Shown here in pieces: positions 45,911 to 54,645 of a DNA stretch of 64,000 nucleotides (position 1 is its first letter; the number at the start of each line of letters is the position of its first letter). Source of the DNA: Pseudomonas sp. MTM4 (GTDB taxonomy: Bacteria; Pseudomonadota; Gammaproteobacteria; Pseudomonadales; Pseudomonadaceae); the NCBI RefSeq assembly GCF_019355055.1, contig NZ_CP048411.1:3127501-3191500 (forward strand), in the 5' to 3' direction. Made by a program: the position numbers and the translations under genes. The notes beneath the pieces are model-generated. The model worked only from the letters and a program-made list of their open reading frames with translations, searched no databases and was not told the DNA's origin.

Positions 45911-46228
45911 TCAGAGCGCCAGGATGGCGCTGGCCAGCTGCAGATCGCTGGCTTCGATGCCCGGCCGCTCACTGCGGATGTGTTTCAGCGCGGCTTCCAG
46001 CTGAGCACCACGCGCCTCGCCATTGCTGGCCACGAAACGGGCCGCATCGTCCCGCGCGTCGCGTACCAGCTTGTCGTCGCCCAGGTTCGAGGTGATGTCG
46101 GAGGTGCCTTCGACAGTGTTGACCAGCGAGGCGCCGATCGCATCGATGGTCCCGGTGACGCTGCCGGCGTAGGCCGTTCCGGTGACCAGGCAGGCAGCGG
46201 CGGCAACTGACAATAGATATTTGTTCAT
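45911..46228 (-). CDS. DUF2388 periplasmic protein, copy 3
   Basis: A 105-residue paralogue with a signal peptide ending TAYAG. The core is DDKLVRDARDDAARFVASNG then EARGAQLEAALKHIRSERPG, ending in LASAILAL. GGAGAAG precedes the ATG. It is the first of three tandem DUF2388 genes followed by the DUF4105 gene, all on the minus strand. Confidence 0.83.
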   Translation of the reverse strand: MNKYLLSVAAAACLVTGTAYAGSVTGTIDAIGASLVNTVEGTSDITSNLGDDKLVRDARDDAARFVASNGEARGAQLEAALKHIRSERPGIEASDLQLASAILAL

Positions 46229-46316
46229 ACACTTCTCCAGAGCTGAGCAACTTCGACCCGTGGCCGGGCGATGCCGTTCAGCTTATGCCGCAAGGTGTTA
46301 TCAGAGAAGTGTGACG

Positions 46317-46517
46317 TTAACGCCAGAACGGCTTGCTCAGCTCGTCCATGCGCTCGCTGTGGCTGATGCCGACGTCGGATAGCTGGTGATCGTCCAGCGC
46401 TGCCAGATGGCGTCGGGTGCGCGCGCGTTGTTGCCAGAGCCGCAACAGTTGCAACAATCGGCGAAGCGGTGCCGTGCTAATACGGAGGGTGAGCATGCGG
46501 GGCAGTACGCGCTCCAT
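46317..46517 (-). CDS. DUF1127 small basic protein
   Basis: A 66-residue Arg-rich protein. The DUF1127 signature reads LAALDDHQLSDVGISHSERM (L-x2-L-x-D-x2-L-x-D-[IV]-G). GGAGAGG lies before the ATG. DUF1127 proteins are small and often stress- or phosphate-related, and some bind RNA. It stands 88 bases upstream of the DUF2388 series and in the same direction. Confidence 0.85.
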   Translation of the reverse strand: MERVLPRMLTLRISTAPLRRLLQLLRLWQQRARTRRHLAALDDHQLSDVGISHSERMDELSKPFWR

Positions 46518-46698
46518 GTGCCTCTCCTTCCCGCCGTTTCGCGGGGATGGGTTATGGGCAAATAGAGTCGCTTGCCGCGCTGTTGCGTAACAGTCACAGG
46601 CGTTGTGGATTGTGCCGGTCCAGTTGCGAGTGGAAGCGAACTGTATGGCTGGTATTCCAGCGGAACTGTTCGTCGAAACGGGACCTGCTTGGCCTGGT

Positions 46699-47013
46699 TC
46701 AGCCCGTAGCGGATGACGAGCTGATCATTTCGATCGGGCGTATCTCGAACTCACGCGTCAGGAAATCCATGCGCTGTTCGTGGAAGCGACGCATGTGCGG
46801 CAGCGCACTGTGCGCCTGGAGATGTTCGGACGATTGCCAGACCTCGTAGAAGATGAACAGCGTCGGGTCTTCGCTATCGCGCAGCATGTGGTATTCGATG
46901 CAGCCGTCTTCGGCCCGGCTCGCGGCGACGTAGCTGCTGAACAGCCCTTCGAACTCGTCGGCTTTTTCCGGTCGCGTGTAGGCGTGGAGGATGAAGGCAC
47001 AGGTGTCGCTCAT
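46699..47013 (-). CDS. YgiN-like quinol monooxygenase (ABM domain)
   Basis: A 104-residue antibiotic-biosynthesis-monooxygenase-domain protein with the ferredoxin-like core FILHAYTRPEKADEFEGLFS, then DGCIEYHMLRD and FYEVWQSSEHLQAHSALPHM. The length equals E. coli YgiN, a quinol monooxygenase that works with MdaB. CGGAG precedes the ATG. It is divergent from the mdaB gene, separated by 165 bases, supporting a shared quinone-cycling role. Confidence 0.82.
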   Translation of the reverse strand: MSDTCAFILHAYTRPEKADEFEGLFSSYVAASRAEDGCIEYHMLRDSEDPTLFIFYEVWQSSEHLQAHSALPHMRRFHEQRMDFLTREFEIRPIEMISSSSATG

Positions 47014-47178
47014 GAGTTTTACTCCGTAAGGGCAGTGGCTGGTTGCAAACGCTACCGCATGAGCCGACCAAGCATTCGTGATTTTCAGTCAATTCGTTTT
47101 TGTTGAAAAGGCTCTGTTTCGGCGGGTTAGTAATCGTTAGGCTGCTCGCCATTCGTAACTGATCAGGTCAACCTGTCT

Positions 47179-47763
47179 ATGAAAAACGTATTGCTGCTCA
47201 ATGGCGGAAAACAGTTCGCCCACTCGGATGGCCGCTACAACGCCACCCTTCACGAAACCGCGTTGAGCTTTCTTGATCGTGCCGGCTTCGACGTCAAGGA
47301 AACTCAGATCGATGCCGGCTATGACCTGGCCGAGGAAGTCGCCAAGTTTCTCTGGGCCGACGTGATCATCTACCAGATGCCCGGCTGGTGGATGGGCGCC
47401 CCCTGGACCGTGAAGAAGTACCTCGACGAGGTGTTCACCGAAGGGCATGGCAGTCTCTACGCCAACGACGGTCGCACGCGCTCCGATGCGTCGCAGAAGT
47501 ATGGCAGCGGCGGTTTGTTGCAGGGCAAGCAGTACATGATCTCGGCGACCTGGAATGCACCGCAGCAGGCTTTCGACGACCCGACCGATTTCTTCGAAGG
47601 CAAGGGCGTCGATGCGGTGTATTTCCCTTTTCACAAGGCTAACGAGTTCCTCGGCATGAGCGGCCTGCCAACCTTTCTCTGCGTCGACGTGATGAAGCGG
47701 CCTTCGATCGAGGCCGACACCCTGCGCTACGAAGCGCATCTAGCGCAGGTCTTCGGTCTCTAA
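47179..47763 (+). CDS. mdaB: NAD(P)H:quinone oxidoreductase MdaB
   Basis: A 194-residue flavodoxin-fold FAD enzyme. It begins MKNVLLLNGGKQFAHSDGRY, with IYQMPGWWMGAPWTVKKYLD as the flavin/active-site region. GGLLQGKQYMISATWNAP also matches MdaB. MdaB reduces quinones by two electrons, protecting against redox-cycling compounds. The ATG at 47179 has AGG-type spacing and no better upstream start. Confidence 0.9.
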   Translation: MKNVLLLNGGKQFAHSDGRYNATLHETALSFLDRAGFDVKETQIDAGYDLAEEVAKFLWADVIIYQMPGWWMGAPWTVKKYLDEVFTEGHGSLYANDGRTRSDASQKYGSGGLLQGKQYMISATWNAPQQAFDDPTDFFEGKGVDAVYFPFHKANEFLGMSGLPTFLCVDVMKRPSIEADTLRYEAHLAQVFGL

Positions 47764-47778
47764 CGTCTAGAAAAACAA

Positions 47779-47807
47779 AACCCCTCGCGGCGATGCCGAG
47801 AGGGGTT
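47779..47807. terminator. Bidirectional terminator between mdaB and pntB
   Basis: AACCCCTC pairs with GAGGGGTT, and an inner CGGC/GCCG extends the stem. On the minus strand TTTTGTTTTT follows, a good terminator for pntB. On the plus strand the hairpin lies 15 bases after the mdaB stop. Confidence 0.8.
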
Positions 47808-47826
47808 CTGGTGGCGCAGGGTGCGG

Positions 47827-49278
47827 TTATTCCACAGCTTTGACCATGTCCTCGACGACCTTCTTGGCATCGCCGAAGACCATCATGGTCTTGTCCATGT
47901 AGAACAGCTCGTTATCCAGACCGGCGTAACCGCTGGCCATGGAGCGCTTGTTGACGATGACCGTCTTGGCCTTGTACGCCTCCAGGATCGGCATGCCGGC
48001 GATGGGCGACTTGGGATCGTTTTTCGCCGCCGGGTTGACCACGTCGTTGGCGCCGAGCACCAGCACCACATCGGCCTGGCCGAATTCGGAGTTGATGTCG
48101 TCCATCTCGAACACCATCTCGTACGGCACTTCGGCCTCGGCCAGCAGCACGTTCATGTGCCCGGGCATGCGGCCGGCAACCGGGTGGATCGCGTACTTCA
48201 CGGTCACGCCCATATGCGTCAGCTTTTCGGCCAGCTCCATCAGCGCATGCTGCGCGCGAGCCACCGCCAGGCCGTAGCCGGGGACGATGATCACGGTGTC
48301 GGCGTTCGACAGCAGGAAGGCAGCGTCATCGCTGGAGCCGGATTTGACCGGACGCTGCTCCTTGCTGCCCGTGGCCGGGCCGGCATCCGCGTCGCCGCCG
48401 AAGCCGCCGAGGATGACGTTGAAGAACGAACGGTTCATCGCCTTGCACATGATGTACGAGAGGATCGCGCCGCTCGAACCCACCAGGGAACCGGCAATGA
48501 TCAGCATCGAGTTGTTCAGCGAGAAGCCGATACCGGCCGCCGCCCAGCCAGAGTAGCTGTTGAGCATCGAGACCACCACCGGCATGTCGGCGCCGCCGAT
48601 GGGGATGATGATCAGCACGCCGATCACGAAGGCCAGCGCCACCAGAATCATGAACGCGGTGAAATTGCCGCTGAAGGTGTAGATCAGGCCCAGCACCAGA
48701 ATCGCCACGCCGACGGCGAGGTTGATCTTGTGCTGGTTGGGGAACGACACCGGCGCGCCCTGGAACAGGCGGAACTTGTACTTGCCGGACAGCTTGCCGA
48801 AGGCGATCACCGAGCCGGAGAAGGTGATGGCGCCGATGGCTGCACCGAGGAACAGTTCCAGACGGTTACCGGCCGGGATCGGATAACCGATGGCCTGGAC
48901 GATACCCAGCGACTGCGGCTCGAGCACCGCGGCGATAGCGATAAACACCGCGGCCAGCCCGATCATGCTGTGCATGAAGGCGACCAGCTCGGGCATCTTG
49001 GTCATTTCGACGCGCTTGGCCATCAGCGTACCGATGGTGCCGCCGATCAACAGGCCGAGGACGATGAAGCCCAGACCGCCCCAGGGGCTTGCGCTCTCGA
49101 CCAGCTGATCGCCAAGCTTGAACACTAGGAAGACCGTAGTGACCACGGCGATGCCCATGCCGATCATGCCGAACAGGTTGCCGCGGCGCGAGGTGGTGGG
49201 GTGCGACAGGCCTTTAAGGGCCTGGATGAAACTCACCGAGGCGACGAGGTAGAGCAGGGTGATCAGGTTCATGCTCAT
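47827..49278 (-). CDS. pntB: NAD(P) transhydrogenase subunit beta
   Basis: A 483-residue subunit with about nine helices followed by the NADP(H)-binding domain III ([31 protein letters not shown], and [17 protein letters not shown]). It uses the proton gradient to reduce NADP+ with NADH. GGAGG lies seven bases before the ATG. It overlaps pntAB by four bases (ATGA). Confidence 0.96.
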   Translation of the reverse strand: MSMNLITLLYLVASVSFIQALKGLSHPTTSRRGNLFGMIGMGIAVVTTVFLVFKLGDQLVESASPWGGLGFIVLGLLIGGTIGTLMAKRVEMTKMPELVAFMHSMIGLAAVFIAIAAVLEPQSLGIVQAIGYPIPAGNRLELFLGAAIGAITFSGSVIAFGKLSGKYKFRLFQGAPVSFPNQHKINLAVGVAILVLGLIYTFSGNFTAFMILVALAFVIGVLIIIPIGGADMPVVVSMLNSYSGWAAAGIGFSLNNSMLIIAGSLVGSSGAILSYIMCKAMNRSFFNVILGGFGGDADAGPATGSKEQRPVKSGSSDDAAFLLSNADTVIIVPGYGLAVARAQHALMELAEKLTHMGVTVKYAIHPVAGRMPGHMNVLLAEAEVPYEMVFEMDDINSEFGQADVVLVLGANDVVNPAAKNDPKSPIAGMPILEAYKAKTVIVNKRSMASGYAGLDNELFYMDKTMMVFGDAKKVVEDMVKAVE

Positions 49279-49607
49279 GGCTTGACCTCCGCCTTGGTGC
49301 TGCCCGCAACGGAAGCGCGCTCTTTCTTCTTGAACATTTCCAGCATGCGGCGGGTGACCAGGAAGCCGCCGAATACGTTCACGGCAGCCAGGGTCACGGC
49401 CAGGGTGCCCATCAGCTTGCCCATCGGGGTGACGGTCAGAGCAGCGGCCAGCATGGCGCCAACGATGATGATCGCCGAAATGGCGTTGGTCACCGCCATC
49501 AGCGGCGTGTGCAGCGCGGGGGTGACGTTCCAGACCACGTGGTAGCCGACGTAGATCGCCAGCACAAAGATGATCAGGTTGTAGATGCCATCAGAAATCA
49601 TGTCCAT
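49275..49607 (-). CDS. pntAB: NAD(P) transhydrogenase subunit alpha, part 2 (membrane)
   Basis: A 110-residue protein with three helices, including [20 protein letters not shown] and [18 protein letters not shown]. It corresponds to the C-terminal membrane part of one-piece PntA. The split arrangement (pntAA, pntAB, pntB) is common in Pseudomonas and alphaproteobacteria. It starts 12 bases after pntAA. Confidence 0.94.
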   Translation of the reverse strand: MDMISDGIYNLIIFVLAIYVGYHVVWNVTPALHTPLMAVTNAISAIIIVGAMLAAALTVTPMGKLMGTLAVTLAAVNVFGGFLVTRRMLEMFKKKERASVAGSTKAEVKP

Positions 49608-49619
49608 GTTCGGGCTCCC

Positions 49620-50741
49620 TTAACCGTTGGTCCGCACGACCTGGCCGTCGCGGCACATCAGGCACGCGGCGACGATGTCGTCTTCAAGATTGAGCTGGAA
49701 CTTGGCTTCGCCATCGATCACCAGCTTGAGGAAGTCCAGCAGGTTGCGTGCGTATAGCGCCGAGGCATCCGCCGGCACGAGGGTCGCCAAGTTGGTGTAG
49801 CCAACCAGGGTCACGCCGTGCTTGACCACCACCTGATCGGCTTCGGTCAATGGACAGTTGCCGCCCTGAGAGGCGGCGAGGTCGATCACCACCGAGCCAG
49901 GCTTCATCTGCTGCACGGTTTCTTCCTGCAACAGCGTCGGCGCCTTGCGGCCCGGAATCAGCGCAGTGGTGATGATGATGTCGGCCTGCTTGGCGCGCTC
50001 GTGTACGGCCTGCGCCTGGCGTGCCATCCACGAAGCGGGCATCGGCCGGGCATAACCGCCGACACCTTCGGCGCACTCGCGCTCTTCATCGGTCTCGCAC
50101 GGCACATCGACGAACTTGGCACCCAGCGACTCGATCTGCTCCTTCACTGCCGGACGCACGTCCGAGGCTTCGATCACTGCGCCCAGGCGCTTGGCCGTGG
50201 CGATGGCCTGCAGACCGGCGACGCCGGCACCGAGGATCAGCACCCGTGCGGCCTTCACCGTACCGGCGGCGGTCATCAGCATCGGCATGAAGCGCGGGTA
50301 GTGATGCGCGCCAACCAGCACCGCCTTGTAACCGGCAATGTTGGCCTGCGAAGACAGCACGTCGAGGCTCTGCGCGCGCGAGGTGCGCGGCGCGGCTTCC
50401 AGGGCGAACGCGGTGATGCCGCGTTCGGCCATGCGTGCGATGTTTTCATTGTCGAAGGGATTGAGCATGCCGACCAGAACCGTACCGGGCTGCATCTGCG
50501 CCAGTTCGGTATCGCTCGGTGCGTTTACCTTCAGCAGGATCTCTGCTGCGAACGCCGCAGCGGCATCGGCGATGGTTGCGCCTGCCGCTTCGTAGGCACT
50601 GTCCGGGACGCTGGCTTGTAAGCCTGCACCGCTCTGCACAGTGACCTGATGCCCTTGGCCGATCAGCTTCTTGACGGTTTCCGGTGTCGCGGCGACGCGC
50701 GTTTCACCGGGCCTGGTTTCGAGAGGAACACCAATGTGCAT
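49620..50741 (-). CDS. pntAA: NAD(P) transhydrogenase subunit alpha, part 1 (NAD-binding)
   Basis: A 373-residue soluble domain I protein. It starts MHIGVPLETRPGETRVAATP, an alanine dehydrogenase-like N-terminus. The NAD site is VLILGAGVAGLQAIATAKRL and the RQD-type loop region follows. GSVVIDLAASQGGNCPLTEA is also diagnostic. It heads the operon; the 50960-50978 palindrome lies about 220 bases upstream. Confidence 0.95.
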   Translation of the reverse strand: MHIGVPLETRPGETRVAATPETVKKLIGQGHQVTVQSGAGLQASVPDSAYEAAGATIADAAAAFAAEILLKVNAPSDTELAQMQPGTVLVGMLNPFDNENIARMAERGITAFALEAAPRTSRAQSLDVLSSQANIAGYKAVLVGAHHYPRFMPMLMTAAGTVKAARVLILGAGVAGLQAIATAKRLGAVIEASDVRPAVKEQIESLGAKFVDVPCETDEERECAEGVGGYARPMPASWMARQAQAVHERAKQADIIITTALIPGRKAPTLLQEETVQQMKPGSVVIDLAASQGGNCPLTEADQVVVKHGVTLVGYTNLATLVPADASALYARNLLDFLKLVIDGEAKFQLNLEDDIVAACLMCRDGQVVRTNG

Positions 50742-50959
50742 TGTTCTTGTTCTCCTGCTTGATCGTAACCAGCAGCTCAGCTCGGGAGCCGGTTATTGGC
50801 CGCTGGTGGTCTGTTCGTCCGGCCACTGCGTATGGCGGTCGGGCGTTCGTAACGGCTAACGGGCCCCTGCACTGCTGGTTGGGCCTGCTGCGGCGCAGCA
50901 TTCTGCTATCGCCGAGAAAATCAAACAACTGTTTTAAATAAGCGATTGCTTTTGACGTA

Positions 50960-50978
50960 ATGGTCAATGCATGACCAT
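50960..50978. promoter_or_regulatory. Operator-like palindrome
   Basis: ATGGTCA-atgca-TGACCAT is a perfect 7-base inverted repeat with a 5-base spacer. Its size and symmetry suit a dimeric repressor. It lies upstream of the pnt operon and of the small frame at 51067, so it could control either. No regulator gene is adjacent. Confidence 0.5.
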
Positions 50979-51066
50979 CAGTTCGTCGGGCACCGCTGCA
51001 GACGGCGCCACCCATGGCGTTACGGCTGACATGAGGTTGTAGCGCGGCGGCGCGGAAGGGCGAATC

Positions 51067-51180
51067 ATGAATGACCCACCATTGACGCGGTATTCGTCAT
51101 CGGTGCCGGGCATCTTCGACCGGGCGGAGGCGACGGTGTTCGCACGGCTTGCGATTAAAGTTCTGTCAGCGTTGCGCTGA
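51067..51180 (+). CDS. Possible small protein of 37 residues
   Basis: An ATG at 51067 is preceded by GGAAGGG at good spacing and opens a frame MNDPPLTRYSSSVPGIFDRA ending AIKVLSALR before TGA. I recognise no family. It could be a genuine small amphipathic protein or chance. Only the ribosome site supports it. Confidence 0.3.
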   Translation: MNDPPLTRYSSSVPGIFDRAEATVFARLAIKVLSALR

Positions 51181-51296
51181 AAGCGCAGCCGGCGAGATTG
51201 TCAGACTTTGCCGCTGAGCCCGTCGATGGTGCTTTCGTACTGCATTGCTATGCCGTTGTGCTTGGGTGTCACCGGGCGTTCGGACTGTTGCTGCGC

Positions 51297-51737
51297 TTAC
51301 CTGAAGCAGACGCCAAGGCTTTGCAGTTCCTCGCGTTGTGCCTGATCGAAGCGCGCCAGAGCGTTGCACGCATCGGCGTAAGGGGCGGAGGCAGGTTCGA
51401 ATGGCGTCGTGGCGATGGATGCCTGCGAAGGCAGAGGCAGCGATTCCGTCGCGCTTTGCGTGCGACCATGCAGGATCAATTGGAATGTACGGCCATCGCG
51501 TGCCAAGAGAACGCGGTCGTGAGCGATTGCCTGCAGCCGAAAACCGCCTGGTAGGAATTGGCCGATCCGTGCGGCCATGGGTTCCTGTCCCTGATTACTC
51601 ACCAGTGCAGTGGAGCGGGCCATATCGGAACTGGCGAAAATGCCTAGAAGCTGTAGCTGCAAGGGAGCGTCGGCTGATGCAGTACCGATCATGGCCAGCA
51701 TCGCCGCGGTACGGAAAAAAGCAGGGAAGAATGGCAT
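51297..51737 (-). CDS. Small GspC/PulC-like (type II secretion protein N) protein
   Basis: A 146-residue protein with a signal peptide (MPFFPAFFRTAAMLAMIGTA, cleavage near ASA). Its HR-like domain reads LQLLGIFASSDMARSTALVS, then ARIGQFLPGGFRLQAIAHDR and LLARDGRTFQLILHG. This is the homology region of GspC, which contacts GspD. A normal transmembrane anchor and a PDZ domain are absent. It lies directly downstream of the M66 protease gene. It may be an accessory link between substrate and secretin. The frame is open further upstream, but that part is a shadow of the M66 gene. Confidence 0.75.
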   Translation of the reverse strand: MPFFPAFFRTAAMLAMIGTASADAPLQLQLLGIFASSDMARSTALVSNQGQEPMAARIGQFLPGGFRLQAIAHDRVLLARDGRTFQLILHGRTQSATESLPLPSQASIATTPFEPASAPYADACNALARFDQAQREELQSLGVCFR

Positions 51738-51746
51738 CTGGTTGTC

Positions 51747-51771
51747 GGCCCGGTCGCTAGGCGACCGGGCC
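51747..51771. other. Strong hairpin between the M66 and GspC-like genes
   Basis: GGCCCGGTCGC-tag-GCGACCGGGCC is a perfect 11-base-pair stem. On the minus-strand mRNA it ends about nine bases before the GspC-like start codon and has no U-tract. On the plus strand it is followed by TTTT. It could limit read-through or translation of the downstream small gene, or terminate antisense transcription. Confidence 0.65.
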
Positions 51772-51778
51772 TTTTCAC

Positions 51779-54553
51779 TCAGGGCTGGATAGCCAGCCGC
51801 AGCAGCGGCTGCAGGTTGCGGTTCTGCAGCAGCGGCAGCAGGAGGTTGTCGTTGCGACTGATGCCCTGCCACTTCTGGTTGCCACCATTGGTGCAGTTGT
51901 AGGTGATGAGCGTGCCACGGCCTTCGCTGAGGAAGCCGTTCTTCAGATCCAGGCAGCGGGACTCGCGCTTGACCTGCGGCAGCGCGGCGAGATTCCAGCT
52001 CTGTGCATCGGCATTGCTGTCGCATTCGCTCAAGCCGACTTCGCTGCTGCCGCCGCGGTCGGTGAGGCACAGATGCGGGTTCTGGGTATTGCGAATGCGG
52101 CCATTGGCGTCCGTCAGCCAGGTCTCGGCAGCCTCACCTTTGCACTGGGCTGCGGCGATAATGACTGGTGTGATCACGCCACCAACGCTCTCGGCCCGCA
52201 GGCAGTTGTTGTTCACCTTCATGGCTTGTGCCGGCGGCAACAGCGGGTCGCTGCGCAGGCCCAACTGCTCGATGAAGCCGAGCAGCGCCTTCTCCACTGC
52301 CGGATCAGCGGCCTTCAGCTGAGCCTGGTAGGCGTCCATCCAGCGGTTCAGGCGCAGGGCCTTCTGCTGCAGGCCGCGATAGCGCTCAAGCTGCGCGCGG
52401 GCCGGAGCGGAGAGTTCCGCCGCGTGTTGTGCATAGCTGTCGTAAAGCACCTTGGCCTGGCCGTTCAGGGTCGGTACCGCCTGGTTCTGCAATTTGAGCA
52501 GGGCCTGTTCCAGTTCGGGTAGTTCGATGCGACGCAGGGCCTGGTAGCCTGCCTCGCGACCGATGATGACCGGCGGTTCGATGGCAGGCAGATTCTGCGG
52601 GAAGCTGACTCGGTGCAGTTCCCGCGCCGTGCCGCCGGCTGCCTGGCAGTGCAGGCTGGCCTGCTGCGGGTTTTCATCAGCGGCCACTTGCACGTGCAGT
52701 TTATTGGCGTTGCCTTGCATGCGGTTGGGCGCCAGGGCGATGCGCTGGTTGCGTCCGCCGGCATAGTCGACGCTCAGCCAGCATTGGGCTGCCGTGGCGT
52801 CAGCGGTGGGTTGCGGCAGATCGAAGACGTTGCCCCAGTTGCTGCGCGCCGGTGGGTAGAGCAGGCCGACCCCGTTCACCGGGTCGTAGCCGCCGAGCAG
52901 GGTGAAGACAGTGATGCCCTGGCGGCGAGGTTTGGGGAAGTTGCCGGCGACGCCGTTGTACCAGACCTGGTTGGACGCCGGTTGCTTCGGCTGGAAGTTC
53001 TCCATCTTCCGGGTCGTTGCGTTCCACTTGCGGTAGCCGGTGGGCGAGCCAACGGCGAGCACGGCCTTGTCGAGCGACGGCTGGATTTTCAGGTGGGTGC
53101 TGTAGCCCGTGTAGTGGGTGTAGCGCGACAGGCTGCTGCCGGGCCAGCCACCGGACATGGAATCCCAGTTGTAGTTGTACTGTTTCTGGAACTGAGGCAC
53201 CTCGGCGGGCTTGTACTTTGCCCAGTCCAGGTTGGCGCGCATGCGCTGGCGATGACCGATGTAGCCCCAGCCGCTGTCAGCGTGATGGCGGTCCCAGAGG
53301 TTCTTCGGTTCCACGTTCTGGCCCGGGTAGTGGCCCAGCCCATAATGGTGGCCGATTTCATGACTGAATTCGTTACCCACCGAGTCGATCAACGTGAGGA
53401 TGCTGTTGCCGCCGCTCAGCCCGTGGTTGACCTGGCCGTTCTGATAGACGCCGCGCGCATGGTGCACCACCACGCTCTGGGTAACTTGTGGCTGCTGCTG
53501 GCTCTGCATGCTGGAGCTAGTGACGCCCCAGTTGGCCAGGTTGATGCCCACGCTGAAGGTGGACTTGGCGGTGTTCTCGCGCATGTCGCCGGCATAGACG
53601 CTGCCTTCGACGGCGCTGGCCGTGTCGTAGATGGTGCCGCTGGCGACCATCACCTTTTGCAGGATCACTTCGTCGTACTTGGCCACGATCAAGCGAGAGA
53701 CGGGCACGGTCTGGAAGTAGTCGGTACCGGCCCGGGCCGGCTCCAGCAGCATGTAATGGCCGTTGCTGCGCGGCGGCTCGGTGAGCAGGCCCAGGCGCAC
53801 ATTGTTGATCACCAGTTCGGCCGGCGCGGCAATGTCGATCGCATCGCCGGCGAGCACGCCGTTGCGGCCACGATCGTCACTGATGGACAGGCTCATCCCC
53901 GGCTTGACCCAATCCCAGGGCAGCACGGCCGACCAGGCGCGCCGTGAATAGCGCACGTCGGGACGCGCGTCGCTGGCGTTGCGATCAGCTTCAGGCAGCT
54001 CGTCGGGATGGCGCAGGGTGACGGCGGGTTTGGTCTGGCCGTCGACCGTGACGCTCAGGGTCAGGCCGCGTACCTCGCCCTGGTCCGGATCGGGTGTGAC
54101 CAGCAGCAGGGCTTCGCGTTCGCTGGTGAGCATGGGCATGTTCTTCGCGGCATTGCCCGAAGGGTCCACCGAATGGTTCTGGACGAACTGCACCATGGCG
54201 GGCAGGTTGCCGCTCAGGTCGTTACGCACGGCGCGTGGCTTGCCGCTGGCGTCGATGTCGTAGAAGCCCTCGGCACTGATTTCGTCGCGAACCGCGCCGC
54301 TGGGTTCGGGAAAGGCGGGCGCGGGCGCAGTGGTTTCCCCATCCGGCTGGGGTTGCGGATCGAGCGGCGGTACGACGGGCGGCTTCTCCGGCTCCGGCTC
54401 CGGCAGCGTCTCGTCCGGCTGCGGCTCTTCAGGAATACTGGTAGCCGGGGGCGTTTCGGTGTGGTTCGGTTTCTTGCTGCCGCCACCTTCATCGAGACAG
54501 CCGGACAAGGAGAGGGAAAGCAAAGCCAATAGCAACAAACGTTGATTTTTCAT
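51779..54553 (-). CDS. M66-family (StcE/TagA-like) lipoprotein metalloprotease with ricin-like C-terminus
   Basis: A 924-residue protein. A lipoprotein signal has lipobox LSGC (Cys about residue 19), followed by a Pro/Glu-rich linker (about 30-85). The zinc site HEIGHHYGLGHY (H-E-x2-H-x2-G-x2-H, near residue 397) with downstream Trp/Met-rich NWDSMSGGWPG identifies the M66 mucin-protease group. The C-terminal part has paired CL(R/D) and QxW segments (NPHLCLTDRGG, RCLDLKNG, NGGNQKWQG) like ricin-type lectin repeats. It is probably a surface or secreted mucinase-like substrate of the adjacent type II system. Confidence 0.85.
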   Translation of the reverse strand: MKNQRLLLLALLSLSLSGCLDEGGGSKKPNHTETPPATSIPEEPQPDETLPEPEPEKPPVVPPLDPQPQPDGETTAPAPAFPEPSGAVRDEISAEGFYDIDASGKPRAVRNDLSGNLPAMVQFVQNHSVDPSGNAAKNMPMLTSEREALLLVTPDPDQGEVRGLTLSVTVDGQTKPAVTLRHPDELPEADRNASDARPDVRYSRRAWSAVLPWDWVKPGMSLSISDDRGRNGVLAGDAIDIAAPAELVINNVRLGLLTEPPRSNGHYMLLEPARAGTDYFQTVPVSRLIVAKYDEVILQKVMVASGTIYDTASAVEGSVYAGDMRENTAKSTFSVGINLANWGVTSSSMQSQQQPQVTQSVVVHHARGVYQNGQVNHGLSGGNSILTLIDSVGNEFSHEIGHHYGLGHYPGQNVEPKNLWDRHHADSGWGYIGHRQRMRANLDWAKYKPAEVPQFQKQYNYNWDSMSGGWPGSSLSRYTHYTGYSTHLKIQPSLDKAVLAVGSPTGYRKWNATTRKMENFQPKQPASNQVWYNGVAGNFPKPRRQGITVFTLLGGYDPVNGVGLLYPPARSNWGNVFDLPQPTADATAAQCWLSVDYAGGRNQRIALAPNRMQGNANKLHVQVAADENPQQASLHCQAAGGTARELHRVSFPQNLPAIEPPVIIGREAGYQALRRIELPELEQALLKLQNQAVPTLNGQAKVLYDSYAQHAAELSAPARAQLERYRGLQQKALRLNRWMDAYQAQLKAADPAVEKALLGFIEQLGLRSDPLLPPAQAMKVNNNCLRAESVGGVITPVIIAAAQCKGEAAETWLTDANGRIRNTQNPHLCLTDRGGSSEVGLSECDSNADAQSWNLAALPQVKRESRCLDLKNGFLSEGRGTLITYNCTNGGNQKWQGISRNDNLLLPLLQNRNLQPLLRLAIQP

Positions 54554-54645
54554 GCCGACACAAGCGAAGTGGAAAAATCCATTTTCAGCAATACGTCAAC
54601 TTTTTGTCGGACGCTCTTCGCAAAATTCTCAGACTTTTCCGCTAC

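Larger units (their letters stand above)
50742..51296. other. Mostly gene-free region upstream of pntAA
   Basis: About 550 bases between the pnt operon start and the end of the GspC-like gene. It contains a perfect 7-base inverted repeat (50960-50978) and one small frame with a good ribosome site (51067-51180). The rest shows no credible gene. Confidence 0.5.

Noticed and set aside
52613..53947. 444-codon plus-strand frame over the M66 gene
   Set aside because: Ala/Val/Gly-rich shadow frame; the minus strand carries the HExxH protease and lectin motifs.
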